From assembly GCA_002369495.1 (NCBI GenBank), contig DFFD01000195.1, positions 16,177-26,937 on the forward strand: DNA of 10,761 nucleotides, read 5' to 3'. Position 1 is the first letter of the stretch. Every line of letters begins with the position of its first letter. The translations under genes were made by a program, and so were the position numbers. This document shows positions 1 through 6,833 of the stretch, piece after piece. This DNA is from Lachnospiraceae bacterium UBA3785. Its GTDB lineage: Bacteria > Bacillota > Clostridia > Lachnospirales > Lachnospiraceae. The notes under the pieces are model-generated. The model was not told the origin of the DNA and did not search any database. It saw only the letters and a list, made by a program, of their open reading frames with translations.

Positions 1-1458
1 CTCTCGATCCCCTACCACACGAGGATGCAGTCCGGACGTCTCCAGTCCAAGATCATCCGCGACGTCGAGGCGATCGAGACGCTGTCCTCCCAGCTCTTCA
101 ACAACGTGCTGAACATCACGATGAACCTTATCATCACGATCGGGATCACGGCGGTGAAGAACAGGCTGATCCTCATTTTCTTCATCCTGGTCGCGCCGGC
201 GGCCTCCCTCACGGTCATCGCGTTCCGGAGGAGGATCGGCAAGGTGAACCGCGACTTCCGTCTCGAGATGGAGGAGACTTCCGCCCGCGTGATGGAGATG
301 GTCGAGATGGTTCCGGTGACCCGGGCCCACGCGCTCGAAGAGGTGGAAAATGAAAGGATGTCCCGGCAGCTCATGGAGACCGCCGAGAAGGGCTACCGCC
401 TGGACATCATGCAGTCCAATTTCGGGGCTGCCGGCTGGGTCGTTTTCCAGGTTTTCCAGGCGCTGTGCCTCATGTTCACCGGCTTTATGGCCCTCAAAGG
501 CCGGATCCTGGTCGGGGACATTACATTTTATCAGACGAGCTTTACGACAATCGTGAACCAGTTCACGGCGCTCATCAACCTGCTGCCGCTCATCACCAAG
601 GGCCTCGAGTCGGTGACGTCCGTCGGCGAGGTGCTCTCGAGCGACGACGTGGAGCAGAACGAGGGCAAGGAGGTCCTGCCGGACCTTCAGGGAGCGTTCG
701 AGTTCCGGCATACGGCCTACACCTATCCGGGGACGGACGAGCAGATCCTGAAGGATGTGAGCCTTTCGGTCGCTCCGGGCGAGACCGTCGCGGTGGTCGG
801 CGAGTCCGGGTCCGGCAAGACGACGATGATGAACCTGCTCATCGGGTTCATGAACCCGACCGGCGGAAGCATCCTGGTCGACGGGCATGATATGGCCGGG
901 ATCGACCTCAAATCCTACAGAAGGTTCCTCTCGGTGGTGCCCCAGACGCCGCTCCTCTTCACCGGGACGCTGCGCGACAACATCGCCTACGGGCTTGAAG
1001 GCGCTTCCGATGAACAGATCATGGCAGCCGCGAGGGCAGCCAACCTTGAGAGCCTCATTGAGAAGCTTCCCGACGGGCTCGACAGCATGCTGAAGGAGCA
1101 CGGCGCCAACCTGTCGGGCGGGCAGCGGCAGCGCATCGCGATCGCCCGGGCCCTCATACGGAACCCGAAGGTGATCATTCTCGACGAGGCGACCTCCGCG
1201 CTCGACGTGGTCTCCGAGAAGGAGATCAAGGACGCGCTGGACCGGCTCGTGAAGGACCGCACGACCTTCGTGGTGGCGCACCGCCTGTCCACGATCCGGA
1301 ATGCGGACCGCATCGTAGTCTTGGACAAAGGCCGGATCGCCGAGACGGGCTCTTACGAGGAACTGATGGACAAAAAGGGCATCTTCTACCACATGGAGAG
1401 CCTGCAGATGAATATCGCCCGCGAGGCAAGATCGCGGGAAGACGTAAAAGGAGAGTGA
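1..1458 (+). CDS. ABC transporter, exporter-type fused permease/ATP-binding half-transporter (5' partial)
   Basis: The frame is open from base 1, so the gene begins upstream; 485 residues remain of a family usually 570-600 long, so about TM1-TM2 is missing. Fragment residues 1-205 are the ABC-transporter type 1 membrane domain: a 'GRLQSKIIRDVEAIE' coupling-helix region at about 12-26 and hydrophobic stretches near 36-75 and 144-200. Residues about 230-470 form the nucleotide-binding domain with Walker A GESGSGKTT (267-275), Q-loop Gln315, signature LSGGQ (371-375), Walker B VIILDE (391-396) with the catalytic Glu, and the His switch (427). All ATPase motifs are canonical, so this half should be active. 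The fold is that of ABCB/MsbA-type exporters, not of binding-protein-dependent sugar importers. These work as dimers; the partner could be itself or an upstream gene outside the window. The substrate is unknown. The stop overlaps the Shine-Dalgarno/start region of the DUF624 gene, implying co-transcription with the pectin genes. Confidence 0.93.
   Translation, partial: LSIPYHTRMQSGRLQSKIIRDVEAIETLSSQLFNNVLNITMNLIITIGITAVKNRLILIFFILVAPAASLTVIAFRRRIGKVNRDFRLEMEETSARVMEMVEMVPVTRAHALEEVENERMSRQLMETAEKGYRLDIMQSNFGAAGWVVFQVFQALCLMFTGFMALKGRILVGDITFYQTSFTTIVNQFTALINLLPLITKGLESVTSVGEVLSSDDVEQNEGKEVLPDLQGAFEFRHTAYTYPGTDEQILKDVSLSVAPGETVAVVGESGSGKTTMMNLLIGFMNPTGGSILVDGHDMAGIDLKSYRRFLSVVPQTPLLFTGTLRDNIAYGLEGASDEQIMAAARAANLESLIEKLPDGLDSMLKEHGANLSGGQRQRIAIARALIRNPKVIILDEATSALDVVSEKEIKDALDRLVKDRTTFVVAHRLSTIRNADRIVVLDKGRIAETGSYEELMDKKGIFYHMESLQMNIAREARSREDVKGE
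1448..1453 (+). promoter_or_regulatory. Ribosome binding site deciding the DUF624 start
   Basis: AAGGAG lies 10 nt before GTG 1464 but only 1 nt before the in-frame GTG 1455. The spacing favours 1464, which also gives the family-typical N-terminus (a short lead, then 'DSPFMRFL'). Confidence 0.6.
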
Positions 1459-1463
1459 TTCGG

Positions 1464-2096
1464 GTGGATTTTCTTAAGTTGGACAGCCCCTTCATGCGGT
1501 TTCTGGGGACTATGGCGGACCTTATGATCTTAAATATGCTGACGGTCGTCTGCTGCATACCGGTCGTGACGGCGGGGGCCTCCTTCACCGCGATGCACTA
1601 TGTGCTGCAGAAACTGGTCAGGGGTGAGGAAAACTATATCTCGAAGCAGTTTTTCCACTCCTTCAAGGAAAATTTCCTCCAGGCGACCGCCATCTGGATC
1701 GTCATGGCTGTGGTCTATGTGGCTCTTTTCATCGACTGGCGGATCCTCCGGATGCAGGGCGACCAGTTTTCCGGCATTTTCATTATCCTGCTGTACGGGG
1801 CGGCGGTCATCATTTTCCTGTTTACGCTTTACATTTTCCCGGTGCTCGCGCGCTACAAGAATACGATCCGCGGGACGATCCGGCTTGCATTTTCCATGAC
1901 GATCATGGGGAGCATCACCTTCCGGACCCTCGCGGCCGGCGTCCTCTATATCGTTCCGATCGGGATCCTGCTGGTTTACGGCTGGGGTTCGATCCCGATC
2001 CTGCTTCTGATGGGCTTCACGGTGCCCGGATTCTTCCGGGCCATGATGTATAAAGGGCTGTTTAATAAATACGAAGGAGAGGATAATAAGGCATGA
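1464..2096 (+). CDS. DUF624 (YesL-type) integral membrane protein
   Basis: A 210-residue protein of the DUF624 family (Bacillus subtilis YesL type). The N-terminus 'DFLKLDSPFMRFLGTMADL' followed by 'LNMLTVVCCIPVVTAGAS' is diagnostic. About five hydrophobic segments are visible at roughly 15-40, 73-91, 104-129, 152-172 and 176-195, so it sits in the cytoplasmic membrane. I chose GTG 1464 over GTG 1455 because of ribosome binding site spacing. The family is often encoded beside carbohydrate ABC transporters and pectin enzymes (the yes locus in B. subtilis), and a transport-accessory role is often suspected, but I know of no established biochemical function. It sits between an exporter-fold ABC protein and GH105, and its stop overlaps the next ATG by 4 bp (ATGA), consistent with translational coupling. 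Confidence 0.9.
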   Translation: MDFLKLDSPFMRFLGTMADLMILNMLTVVCCIPVVTAGASFTAMHYVLQKLVRGEENYISKQFFHSFKENFLQATAIWIVMAVVYVALFIDWRILRMQGDQFSGIFIILLYGAAVIIFLFTLYIFPVLARYKNTIRGTIRLAFSMTIMGSITFRTLAAGVLYIVPIGILLVYGWGSIPILLLMGFTVPGFFRAMMYKGLFNKYEGEDNKA

Positions 2097-3250
2097 CAAA
2101 GGAAACAAAAGCACAGATCGAAGAGTATATCGCGTATCTGCTGGCAAATTCCAGCGCTGAGAAGCCCATGTGGAACAAGGAGATGATCCGCCAGGGCAAG
2201 AAGAACAAGTGGAACTACATCGACGGCTGCATGATCACCGCCATCCTCTCCCTCTACGAGATCACGGGCGAGGAGAAGTATTTTGATTTTGCGAAGGAGT
2301 TCATCGATTTCTTTGTCCGGGAGGACGGGACGATCAGGACCTACGACGTCAAGGAGTACAACCTCGACAACATCAACACCGCGTCGAACCTGTTCTTTCT
2401 CTACGACAAGACCGGCGATGAAAAGTACAGGAAGGCGCTCGACCTTGTCCGCACCCAGCTTGACACGATGCCGCGCACGAAGGAAGGCAGCTTCTGGCAC
2501 AAGGACATCTACCCGAACCAGGTCTGGCTGGACGGCCTCTACATGGCGGAGCCGTTCTACATGCGCTACGAGACCCGCTTCTCGAAGATGGAGAAGTGCC
2601 AGGACGTCATTCACCAGTTCAAAAATGTAAAAGCCCACATGCAGGACCCGGTCACCGGCCTCTACTATCACGGCTACGACGAGAGCCGTAAGATGTACTG
2701 GGCGGACCCGGTCACCGGCTGCAGCCCGAACTTCTGGCTGCGCTCGCTCGGCTGGTTCTCCCTCGCGCTGATCGAGACCGCGCAGGCGACCGACGAGTCC
2801 CTCTACTACGAGAAGCGCTTCCTCATCAGCCTGATGGAGGACCTCGCGGACGCGCTCGCGCCGTTCCAGAGCGAGGAGGGCATGTTCTACCAGGTGCCGG
2901 ACAAGCCGGAAGCGCCGGGCAACTACCTCGAGACCTCCGGAACCGCGCTCATCGCCTACGCGATCCTTAAGGGCGTGCGTCTCGGGTTCCTCGCGCCGCG
3001 CTACGCCTCGATCGGCGAGCGGGCTTTCGACGGCATCGTGAAGAAGTATCTGTCCAAAAATGAAGACGGCACGCTCAAGCTCTCCGGCATCTGCCTCGTG
3101 GCGGGTCTGGGCGGCAAGCAGCACCGCGACGGGTCGCTCGAGTACTATTTCAGCGAGCCGGTCGTGGAAAATGAAGCCAAGGGCGTCGCGCCGTTCCTGC
3201 TGGCCTACACGGAAATGATCCGCAGGGAGGGAAATGAAGATGCAGTTTGA
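2093..3250 (+). CDS. Glycoside hydrolase family 105, unsaturated rhamnogalacturonyl/galacturonyl hydrolase
   Basis: A 385-residue GH105 protein, the usual length of the YteR/YesR family. These (alpha/alpha)6-barrel enzymes hydrate the 4,5-double bond of terminal unsaturated galacturonyl residues left by pectate or rhamnogalacturonan lyases, releasing 5-keto-4-deoxyuronate. Visible family motifs: 'KWNYIDGCMITAIL' (39-52), 'LDNINT' with Asp92, 'HKDIYPNQVWLDGLYMAEP' with Asp147 (matching the YteR general acid Asp143), 'DPVTGLYYHGYDES' (about 183-196) and 'ADPVTGCSPNFWLRSLGW' (about 203-220). No signal peptide is seen, so it is predicted cytoplasmic and to act on imported oligosaccharides. The ATG overlaps the DUF624 stop by 4 bp and has GGAGAGG upstream. 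The natural substrate (unsaturated RG-I disaccharide or digalacturonate) cannot be told from sequence. The product feeds KduI encoded two genes downstream. Confidence 0.95.
   Translation: MTKETKAQIEEYIAYLLANSSAEKPMWNKEMIRQGKKNKWNYIDGCMITAILSLYEITGEEKYFDFAKEFIDFFVREDGTIRTYDVKEYNLDNINTASNLFFLYDKTGDEKYRKALDLVRTQLDTMPRTKEGSFWHKDIYPNQVWLDGLYMAEPFYMRYETRFSKMEKCQDVIHQFKNVKAHMQDPVTGLYYHGYDESRKMYWADPVTGCSPNFWLRSLGWFSLALIETAQATDESLYYEKRFLISLMEDLADALAPFQSEEGMFYQVPDKPEAPGNYLETSGTALIAYAILKGVRLGFLAPRYASIGERAFDGIVKKYLSKNEDGTLKLSGICLVAGLGGKQHRDGSLEYYFSEPVVENEAKGVAPFLLAYTEMIRREGNEDAV
3224..3230 (+). promoter_or_regulatory. Ribosome binding site deciding the GH28 start
   Basis: AGGGAGG lies 3 nt before ATG 3234 and 9 nt before the in-frame ATG 3240. 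The spacing favours 3240, making the protein two residues shorter (starting MQFEITEI). Confidence 0.55.
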
Positions 3251-4817
3251 GATCACAGAGATATTTGTCAGAAGCGTCACGGTCGAGCGGCTGAACGATG
3301 ATCCGTTTGAGAGCACGCCGGTGCGCGTATTCCTGGATGGGAAGTTCGTGATGGAGACGAAGAGGAATGTTTTTTCCGTATTCGGCCTCACGCCGGACAC
3401 CGGCTACACCCTCATGCTTGCGGAGGGAGACGAGGAGTGCGAGCAGACGTTTACGACCGCACACGAGTCATTTTTACTGAATGTCAGGAGCTTCGGCGCG
3501 AAGGGCGACGGCGTGACGGACGACACGGCGGCGCTCACTGCGGCGATCATGGCGTGCCCGAAGGACGGGACGCTGTATTTCCCGAAAGGAAACTACCTTA
3601 CCGGGCCGCTCTTCTTTAAGAGCCATATGACAGTCTGGCTTCCGAAGGGGGCTTCTCTCATCGGCCAGCCGGACCGCAGCCGCTATCCGATCCTGCCCGG
3701 CATGGTCAGGAACCTCTACGACAACAGGGAGGAGATCAGCTTCGGCTCCTGGGAGGGCAACCCGCTCGACAGCTTCGCCTCCTTCATCACCGCGATCGAC
3801 GCGGAGGACCTCTCCTTCATCGGCGAGGGAACGATCGACGGCGGTGCGGACAAGGGCGACTGGTGGGTGAACCCCAAGGTGAAGCGGATCGCGTGGCGGC
3901 CGAACCTGGTCTTCCTCTGCCGGTGCCGGCGCGTGCGCTTCCAGGGTCTTCACACGGGCAATTCCGCCTGCTGGTGCTTCCACCCCTACTACTCGGAGGA
4001 CCTTTCCTTCGTCGACATCACGATCACGAATCCGGCGAATTCCCCGAACACGGACGGATTTGACCCGGAGAGCTGCCGGAACGTGAAGCTTCTCGGCACC
4101 ACGATCTCCGTCGGCGACGACTGCATCGCCTTAAAGAGCGGCAAGCTCTACATGGCGCGCGAGCACAACCAGCCGACCGAGGACGTCGAGATCCGCAACT
4201 GCCGGCTCGAGTTCGGGCACGGGAGCGTCACGATCGGGAGCGAGATCGCGGGCGGCGTGAAGAATGTCCACGTGAACAAGTGCCTCTTTATCAGGACTGA
4301 CCGCGGGATCCGCGTGAAGACGCGCCGCGGGAGAGGCGACTGTTCGGTCCTGACGGGCCTCACCTTCGAGAACATTAAGATGGACGGCGTCAAGATGCCG
4401 ATGACCGTGAATATGTTCTACTGCTGCGATCCGGACGGGCACAGCTTCTTTGTCCAGGACCAGGCCCCGAAGCCGGTCTCGGAGATGACGCCGGCGGTCG
4501 GGACGATCACGCTCCGGAACATCGAGGTCACCGGGGCGGAGGCTTCCTTCGTCTGCGCCTACGGCCTGCCGGAGAGCCCGATCGGGTGCATCGATGCGGA
4601 GAATGTGAGGGTTTCATTTAACAAAAATGCAGCCCCCGTCAAGCCGCTCATGATGGATGATTTCCCGGAATTCGCCGGCAAGGGTTTCTTCTTAAAGAAC
4701 GTGAAGGAAGTCATCTTGAAGAACGTCACCGTGACGGGCAGCGCGGACAGCGAGCCGGACATGGAAAATGTCGAAAAGCTGACCGCCGAAAATGTAGTGT
4801 TTACCGCAGAGGCCTGA
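3240..4817 (+). CDS. Glycoside hydrolase family 28 polygalacturonase with N-terminal Fn3-like domain
   Basis: A 525-residue GH28 enzyme that hydrolyses alpha-1,4-galacturonan. Residues about 1-75 look like the fibronectin-III-like domain found at the N-terminus of many bacterial exo-polygalacturonases ('VFLDGKFVMETKRNVFSVFG', then 'LTPDTGYTLMLAEGD'). The right-handed beta-helix starts at 'NVRSFGAKGDGVTDDTAALT' (about 81-100). All four GH28 catalytic motifs are intact (numbering from ATG 3240): NTD (270-272), the GDDC pair Asp293-Asp294, GHG with His327, and RVK (Arg358, Lys360). No signal peptide is visible, so the enzyme is probably cytoplasmic and works on imported oligogalacturonides; the Fn3-like domain and location fit an exo-acting enzyme, but this is inference. 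Activity on RG-I backbone or xylogalacturonan is an alternative within GH28. ATG 3240 is preferred over 3234 on ribosome binding site spacing. It overlaps the GH105 gene by 11 bp. Confidence 0.95.
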   Translation: MQFEITEIFVRSVTVERLNDDPFESTPVRVFLDGKFVMETKRNVFSVFGLTPDTGYTLMLAEGDEECEQTFTTAHESFLLNVRSFGAKGDGVTDDTAALTAAIMACPKDGTLYFPKGNYLTGPLFFKSHMTVWLPKGASLIGQPDRSRYPILPGMVRNLYDNREEISFGSWEGNPLDSFASFITAIDAEDLSFIGEGTIDGGADKGDWWVNPKVKRIAWRPNLVFLCRCRRVRFQGLHTGNSACWCFHPYYSEDLSFVDITITNPANSPNTDGFDPESCRNVKLLGTTISVGDDCIALKSGKLYMAREHNQPTEDVEIRNCRLEFGHGSVTIGSEIAGGVKNVHVNKCLFIRTDRGIRVKTRRGRGDCSVLTGLTFENIKMDGVKMPMTVNMFYCCDPDGHSFFVQDQAPKPVSEMTPAVGTITLRNIEVTGAEASFVCAYGLPESPIGCIDAENVRVSFNKNAAPVKPLMMDDFPEFAGKGFFLKNVKEVILKNVTVTGSADSEPDMENVEKLTAENVVFTAEA

Positions 4818-4862
4818 AGGGGATCTGCGAAGAATCAGTTGACATAAAAAGGAGAAAAAAAT

Positions 4863-5705
4863 ATGGACATCAGATATTCCGCAAACCAGAGAGACGTTAA
4901 GCGCTACACGACCGACGAGCTTCGGGACGAGTTCCTGATCACCGGCCTCTACCGTCCGGACGAGGTCGTCTGCGTCTATTCCCACGTCGACCGCATGGTC
5001 ACGTTCGGCTGCATGCCGGTGAACGAGGAGGTTTCCCTCGACAAGGGGATCGACGTCTGGCACAACTTCGGCACTTCCTATATTCTGGAGCGCCGCGAGA
5101 TCGGCATTTTCAACATCGGCGGCGAGGGCGAGATCAAGGCTGACGACGAGACCTTCAGGATGGCTTACAAGGACTGCCTCTACATCACGAAGGGCACGAA
5201 GAGGGTCACTTTCCGGAGCTTTGACCCGGAGAAGCCGGCGAAGTTCTACATGGTGAGCGCGCCGGCGCATACCTCCTACAAGACGACCTTCATCCCGATC
5301 GAGAAGGCGAACAAGCGTCCGATCGGCTCGATGGAGACCGCCAACAAGCGCGTGATCAACCAGTTCATCCATCCGGACGTCCTGCCGACCTGCCAGCTCT
5401 CGATGGGCATGACCGCACTCGATACGGGCAGCGTCTGGAACACGATGCCGGCGCACACCCACGAGAGACGCATGGAGATCTACATGTACTTCGAGATCCC
5501 GGAAAATAACGTGGTCTTCCACTTCATGGGCGAGGGCAATGAGACCCGCCACATCGTGATGCACAACGAGGAGGCGGTCATCAGCCCGTCCTGGTCCATC
5601 CACTCCGGCGCGGGCACGTCCAACTACACCTTCATCTGGGCGATGGGCGGCGAGAACCAGGCGTTCGACGATATGGACGATATTCCGACGACGGAGCTGA
5701 GGTAA
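4863..5705 (+). CDS. kduI: 5-dehydro-4-deoxy-D-glucuronate isomerase (4-deoxy-L-threo-5-hexosulose-uronate ketol-isomerase)
   Basis: A 280-residue cupin-fold isomerase (E. coli KduI is 278). It converts 5-keto-4-deoxyuronate into 2,5-diketo-3-deoxygluconate in bacterial pectin catabolism (EC 5.3.1.17). The start 'MDIRYSANQRDVKRYTTDEL' and 'MPAHTHERRMEIYMYF' are diagnostic. The metal ligands appear as His198, His200, Glu205 and His247, matching E. coli His196, His198, Glu203 and His245. AAGGAG (4849-4854) lies 8 nt before the ATG. The gene follows GH28 after a 45-bp gap in which I see no terminator, so it is read as the last gene of the pectin operon; the terminator at 5749-5794 comes after it. 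The next enzyme, KduD, is not in the window. Confidence 0.97.
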   Translation: MDIRYSANQRDVKRYTTDELRDEFLITGLYRPDEVVCVYSHVDRMVTFGCMPVNEEVSLDKGIDVWHNFGTSYILERREIGIFNIGGEGEIKADDETFRMAYKDCLYITKGTKRVTFRSFDPEKPAKFYMVSAPAHTSYKTTFIPIEKANKRPIGSMETANKRVINQFIHPDVLPTCQLSMGMTALDTGSVWNTMPAHTHERRMEIYMYFEIPENNVVFHFMGEGNETRHIVMHNEEAVISPSWSIHSGAGTSNYTFIWAMGGENQAFDDMDDIPTTELR

Positions 5706-5714
5706 AAGCCATTT

Positions 5715-5740
5715 GGGGACGGTTCCCGGGAACTGTCCCT
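5715..5740. repeat. Intergenic palindrome 1 (GGGGACGGTT / AACTGTCCCT)
   Basis: GGGGACGGTT (5715-5724), a CCCGGG centre, then AACTGTCCCT (5731-5740) form an almost perfect 12-bp stem with one G-U pair. No T-tract follows, so alone it is not a canonical terminator; it may protect the 3' end of the kduI transcript or be a REP-like element. Its arms are repeated in the terminator 40 bp downstream. Confidence 0.75.
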
Positions 5741-5748
5741 TCCTGAAT

Positions 5749-5794
5749 GCCGCTGGGGACGGTTTTTCTTAAGAACCGTCCCTGCGGCTTTTTT
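5749..5794 (+). terminator. Rho-independent terminator of the pectin operon
   Basis: The left arm GCCGCTGGGGACGGTT (5749-5764) pairs with AACCGTCCCTGCGGC (5774-5788) around a 9-nt loop, with one bulge or mismatch near 5754/5783. Six T residues follow (5789-5794). The stem is long, GC-rich and unambiguous. It lies 44 bp after the kduI stop and separates the catabolic operon from the polysaccharide cluster. Confidence 0.93.
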
Positions 5795-5795
5795 C

Positions 5796-5824
5796 TTGCC
5801 AACACCCCGAAAATGGGGTATTAT
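5796..5824 (+). promoter_or_regulatory. Sigma-A-like promoter of the polysaccharide cluster
   Basis: TTGCCA (5796-5801), a 17-bp spacer and TATTAT (5819-5824) form a near-consensus housekeeping promoter just after the terminator T-tract. The spacer holds an inverted repeat, ACCCC (5804-5808) and GGGGT (5815-5819) with a 6-nt loop, which could be an operator. A start 6-8 nt after the -10 falls at about 5831-5832, on the ATG of the next gene. Confidence 0.6.
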
Positions 5825-5831
5825 CTCTTGT

Positions 5832-6833
5832 ATGGATATCAAAGTAAGCTTTATCATACCGACCTATAATGCCGCTGGGACCGTCCGGGAGACCGTCGAG
5901 TCGATCCTCGCGTTCCCGCTCCCGTTTGAGGTCATCGTCGCGGACGACGGCTCGGAGGACGGGACGCGGGAGGCCGTCGCCGGGATCGGGGACGAGCGGG
6001 TCCGCCTCATCGCCTGCCCTCACCGCGGCGTCTCCGCCGCGAGAAATGCAGGGCTCGCCGAAGCCCGCGGAGAGTGGGTTCATTTTGCGGATGCGGACGA
6101 CCTCGTGATCCCGGGGGGGATCGCGGAGGCGCTTTCGCGCGCGGATGACAGCGCGGAGCTTGTGATGTTCGCCTATAAAAGGACCGACAGCAGCAGGGAG
6201 TCCGAGGAGCTGCCGCTTAAGCCTGGCTTCTTCTCCGACCCGGCAGTCTTCCGGGATCTTAAGGACAGGCTGCTTGACGTCAAATTTTCGGCGAACTATA
6301 AAGGCCGTTATTTCGGGGGTAAGATCTACCAGTACCTCTATCGGCGGGAGTTTCTCGCGGAGGAGGGGGTTCATTTTCCCGAAGGACTGCCGTTTGCGGA
6401 GGACTGCGTCTTCCTCTACGACTGCTTCGGGCGCTGCCGGGCCCTGAACGTCACGGATGTGTGCGGCTACTTATACCGGGCTGAACCGGGCAGCGCGAGC
6501 CGCCGCTACCGCGAGCATCACTGGGAGGAGTACAAGGACATGCTGGCGCGCCTTACGGAGATTGAAGGTGCCCGGCCCGCCAACACGGCGAGATTCATGT
6601 ACCAGAACGGGAATTATGTGATGCAGCAGGCGGTCATCCATTTCGGACGCGGGAACATCCGCGCCGCCGAGGCTGTGATCCGGCAGGTGCTCCGCGATCC
6701 GGTCTATCACGAGGCGGTCTGCGCCTTACACTACCCGGACTTTACGCGCGGCGAGAAAGTCCGGAACCTGCTGGCGAGGCACGGCCTTGCCGGTCTTTAC
6801 GGGAGGTGGCTGCGACGAACCTGCGGGATATAA
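5832..6833 (+). CDS. Glycosyltransferase family 2 protein
   Basis: A 333-residue GT-A-fold glycosyltransferase. The N-terminus 'KVSFIIPTYNAAGTV' (4-18), 'VIVADDGSEDGT' (34-45), 'RGVSAARNAGLAEARG' (65-80) and the metal-binding 'DADD' (87-90) define the GT2 nucleotide-sugar domain; 'FAEDCVFLYDC' (188-198) fits the conserved ED acceptor/base motif. It probably adds a sugar to a lipid-linked glycan on the inner face of the membrane; donor and acceptor cannot be read from sequence. ATG 5832 is chosen because the family N-terminus begins there; an in-frame TTG at 5796 would add 12 residues that belong to the promoter region. No good Shine-Dalgarno sequence precedes the ATG (only GGGG at 5815-5818, 13 nt away), which with the promoter position suggests a leaderless message. 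It is the first gene of the cluster and overlaps the next by 28 bp. Confidence 0.93.
   Translation: MDIKVSFIIPTYNAAGTVRETVESILAFPLPFEVIVADDGSEDGTREAVAGIGDERVRLIACPHRGVSAARNAGLAEARGEWVHFADADDLVIPGGIAEALSRADDSAELVMFAYKRTDSSRESEELPLKPGFFSDPAVFRDLKDRLLDVKFSANYKGRYFGGKIYQYLYRREFLAEEGVHFPEGLPFAEDCVFLYDCFGRCRALNVTDVCGYLYRAEPGSASRRYREHHWEEYKDMLARLTEIEGARPANTARFMYQNGNYVMQQAVIHFGRGNIRAAEAVIRQVLRDPVYHEAVCALHYPDFTRGEKVRNLLARHGLAGLYGRWLRRTCGI

Noticed and set aside
2644..2719. 16-nt direct repeat GGACCCGGTCACCGGC (2644 and 2704)
   Set aside because: Both copies encode the family-conserved DPxTG motif that occurs twice in GH105 proteins, so protein constraint and codon bias explain it.
1976..3400. Long antisense open frame (474 codons) opposite DUF624 and GH105
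   Set aside because: It mirrors well-supported genes; its residues are compositional (rich in R, L, V, A, E, D) with no motif. Long antisense frames are expected when codons strongly prefer G/C in the third position.
4818..4862. Short gap between GH28 and kduI as a terminator or separate operon boundary
   Set aside because: No stable hairpin with a T-tract; only the ribosome binding site of kduI is visible.
4839..4867. TTGACA (4839-4844) upstream of kduI as a promoter -35
   Set aside because: The matching -10 position (4862-4867, TATGGA) would fall on the start codon and give a transcript lacking it; the AAGGAG ribosome binding site implies an upstream transcript.
4692..5603. Antisense open frame (303 codons) opposite kduI
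   Set aside because: KduI on the + strand is certain from conserved metal ligands; the antisense product shows no family motif.
5865..5870. TATAAT in the GT2 N-terminus
   Set aside because: It encodes the conserved Tyr-Asn of the GT2 PTYN motif, and there is no extended -10 or -35 at suitable spacing.
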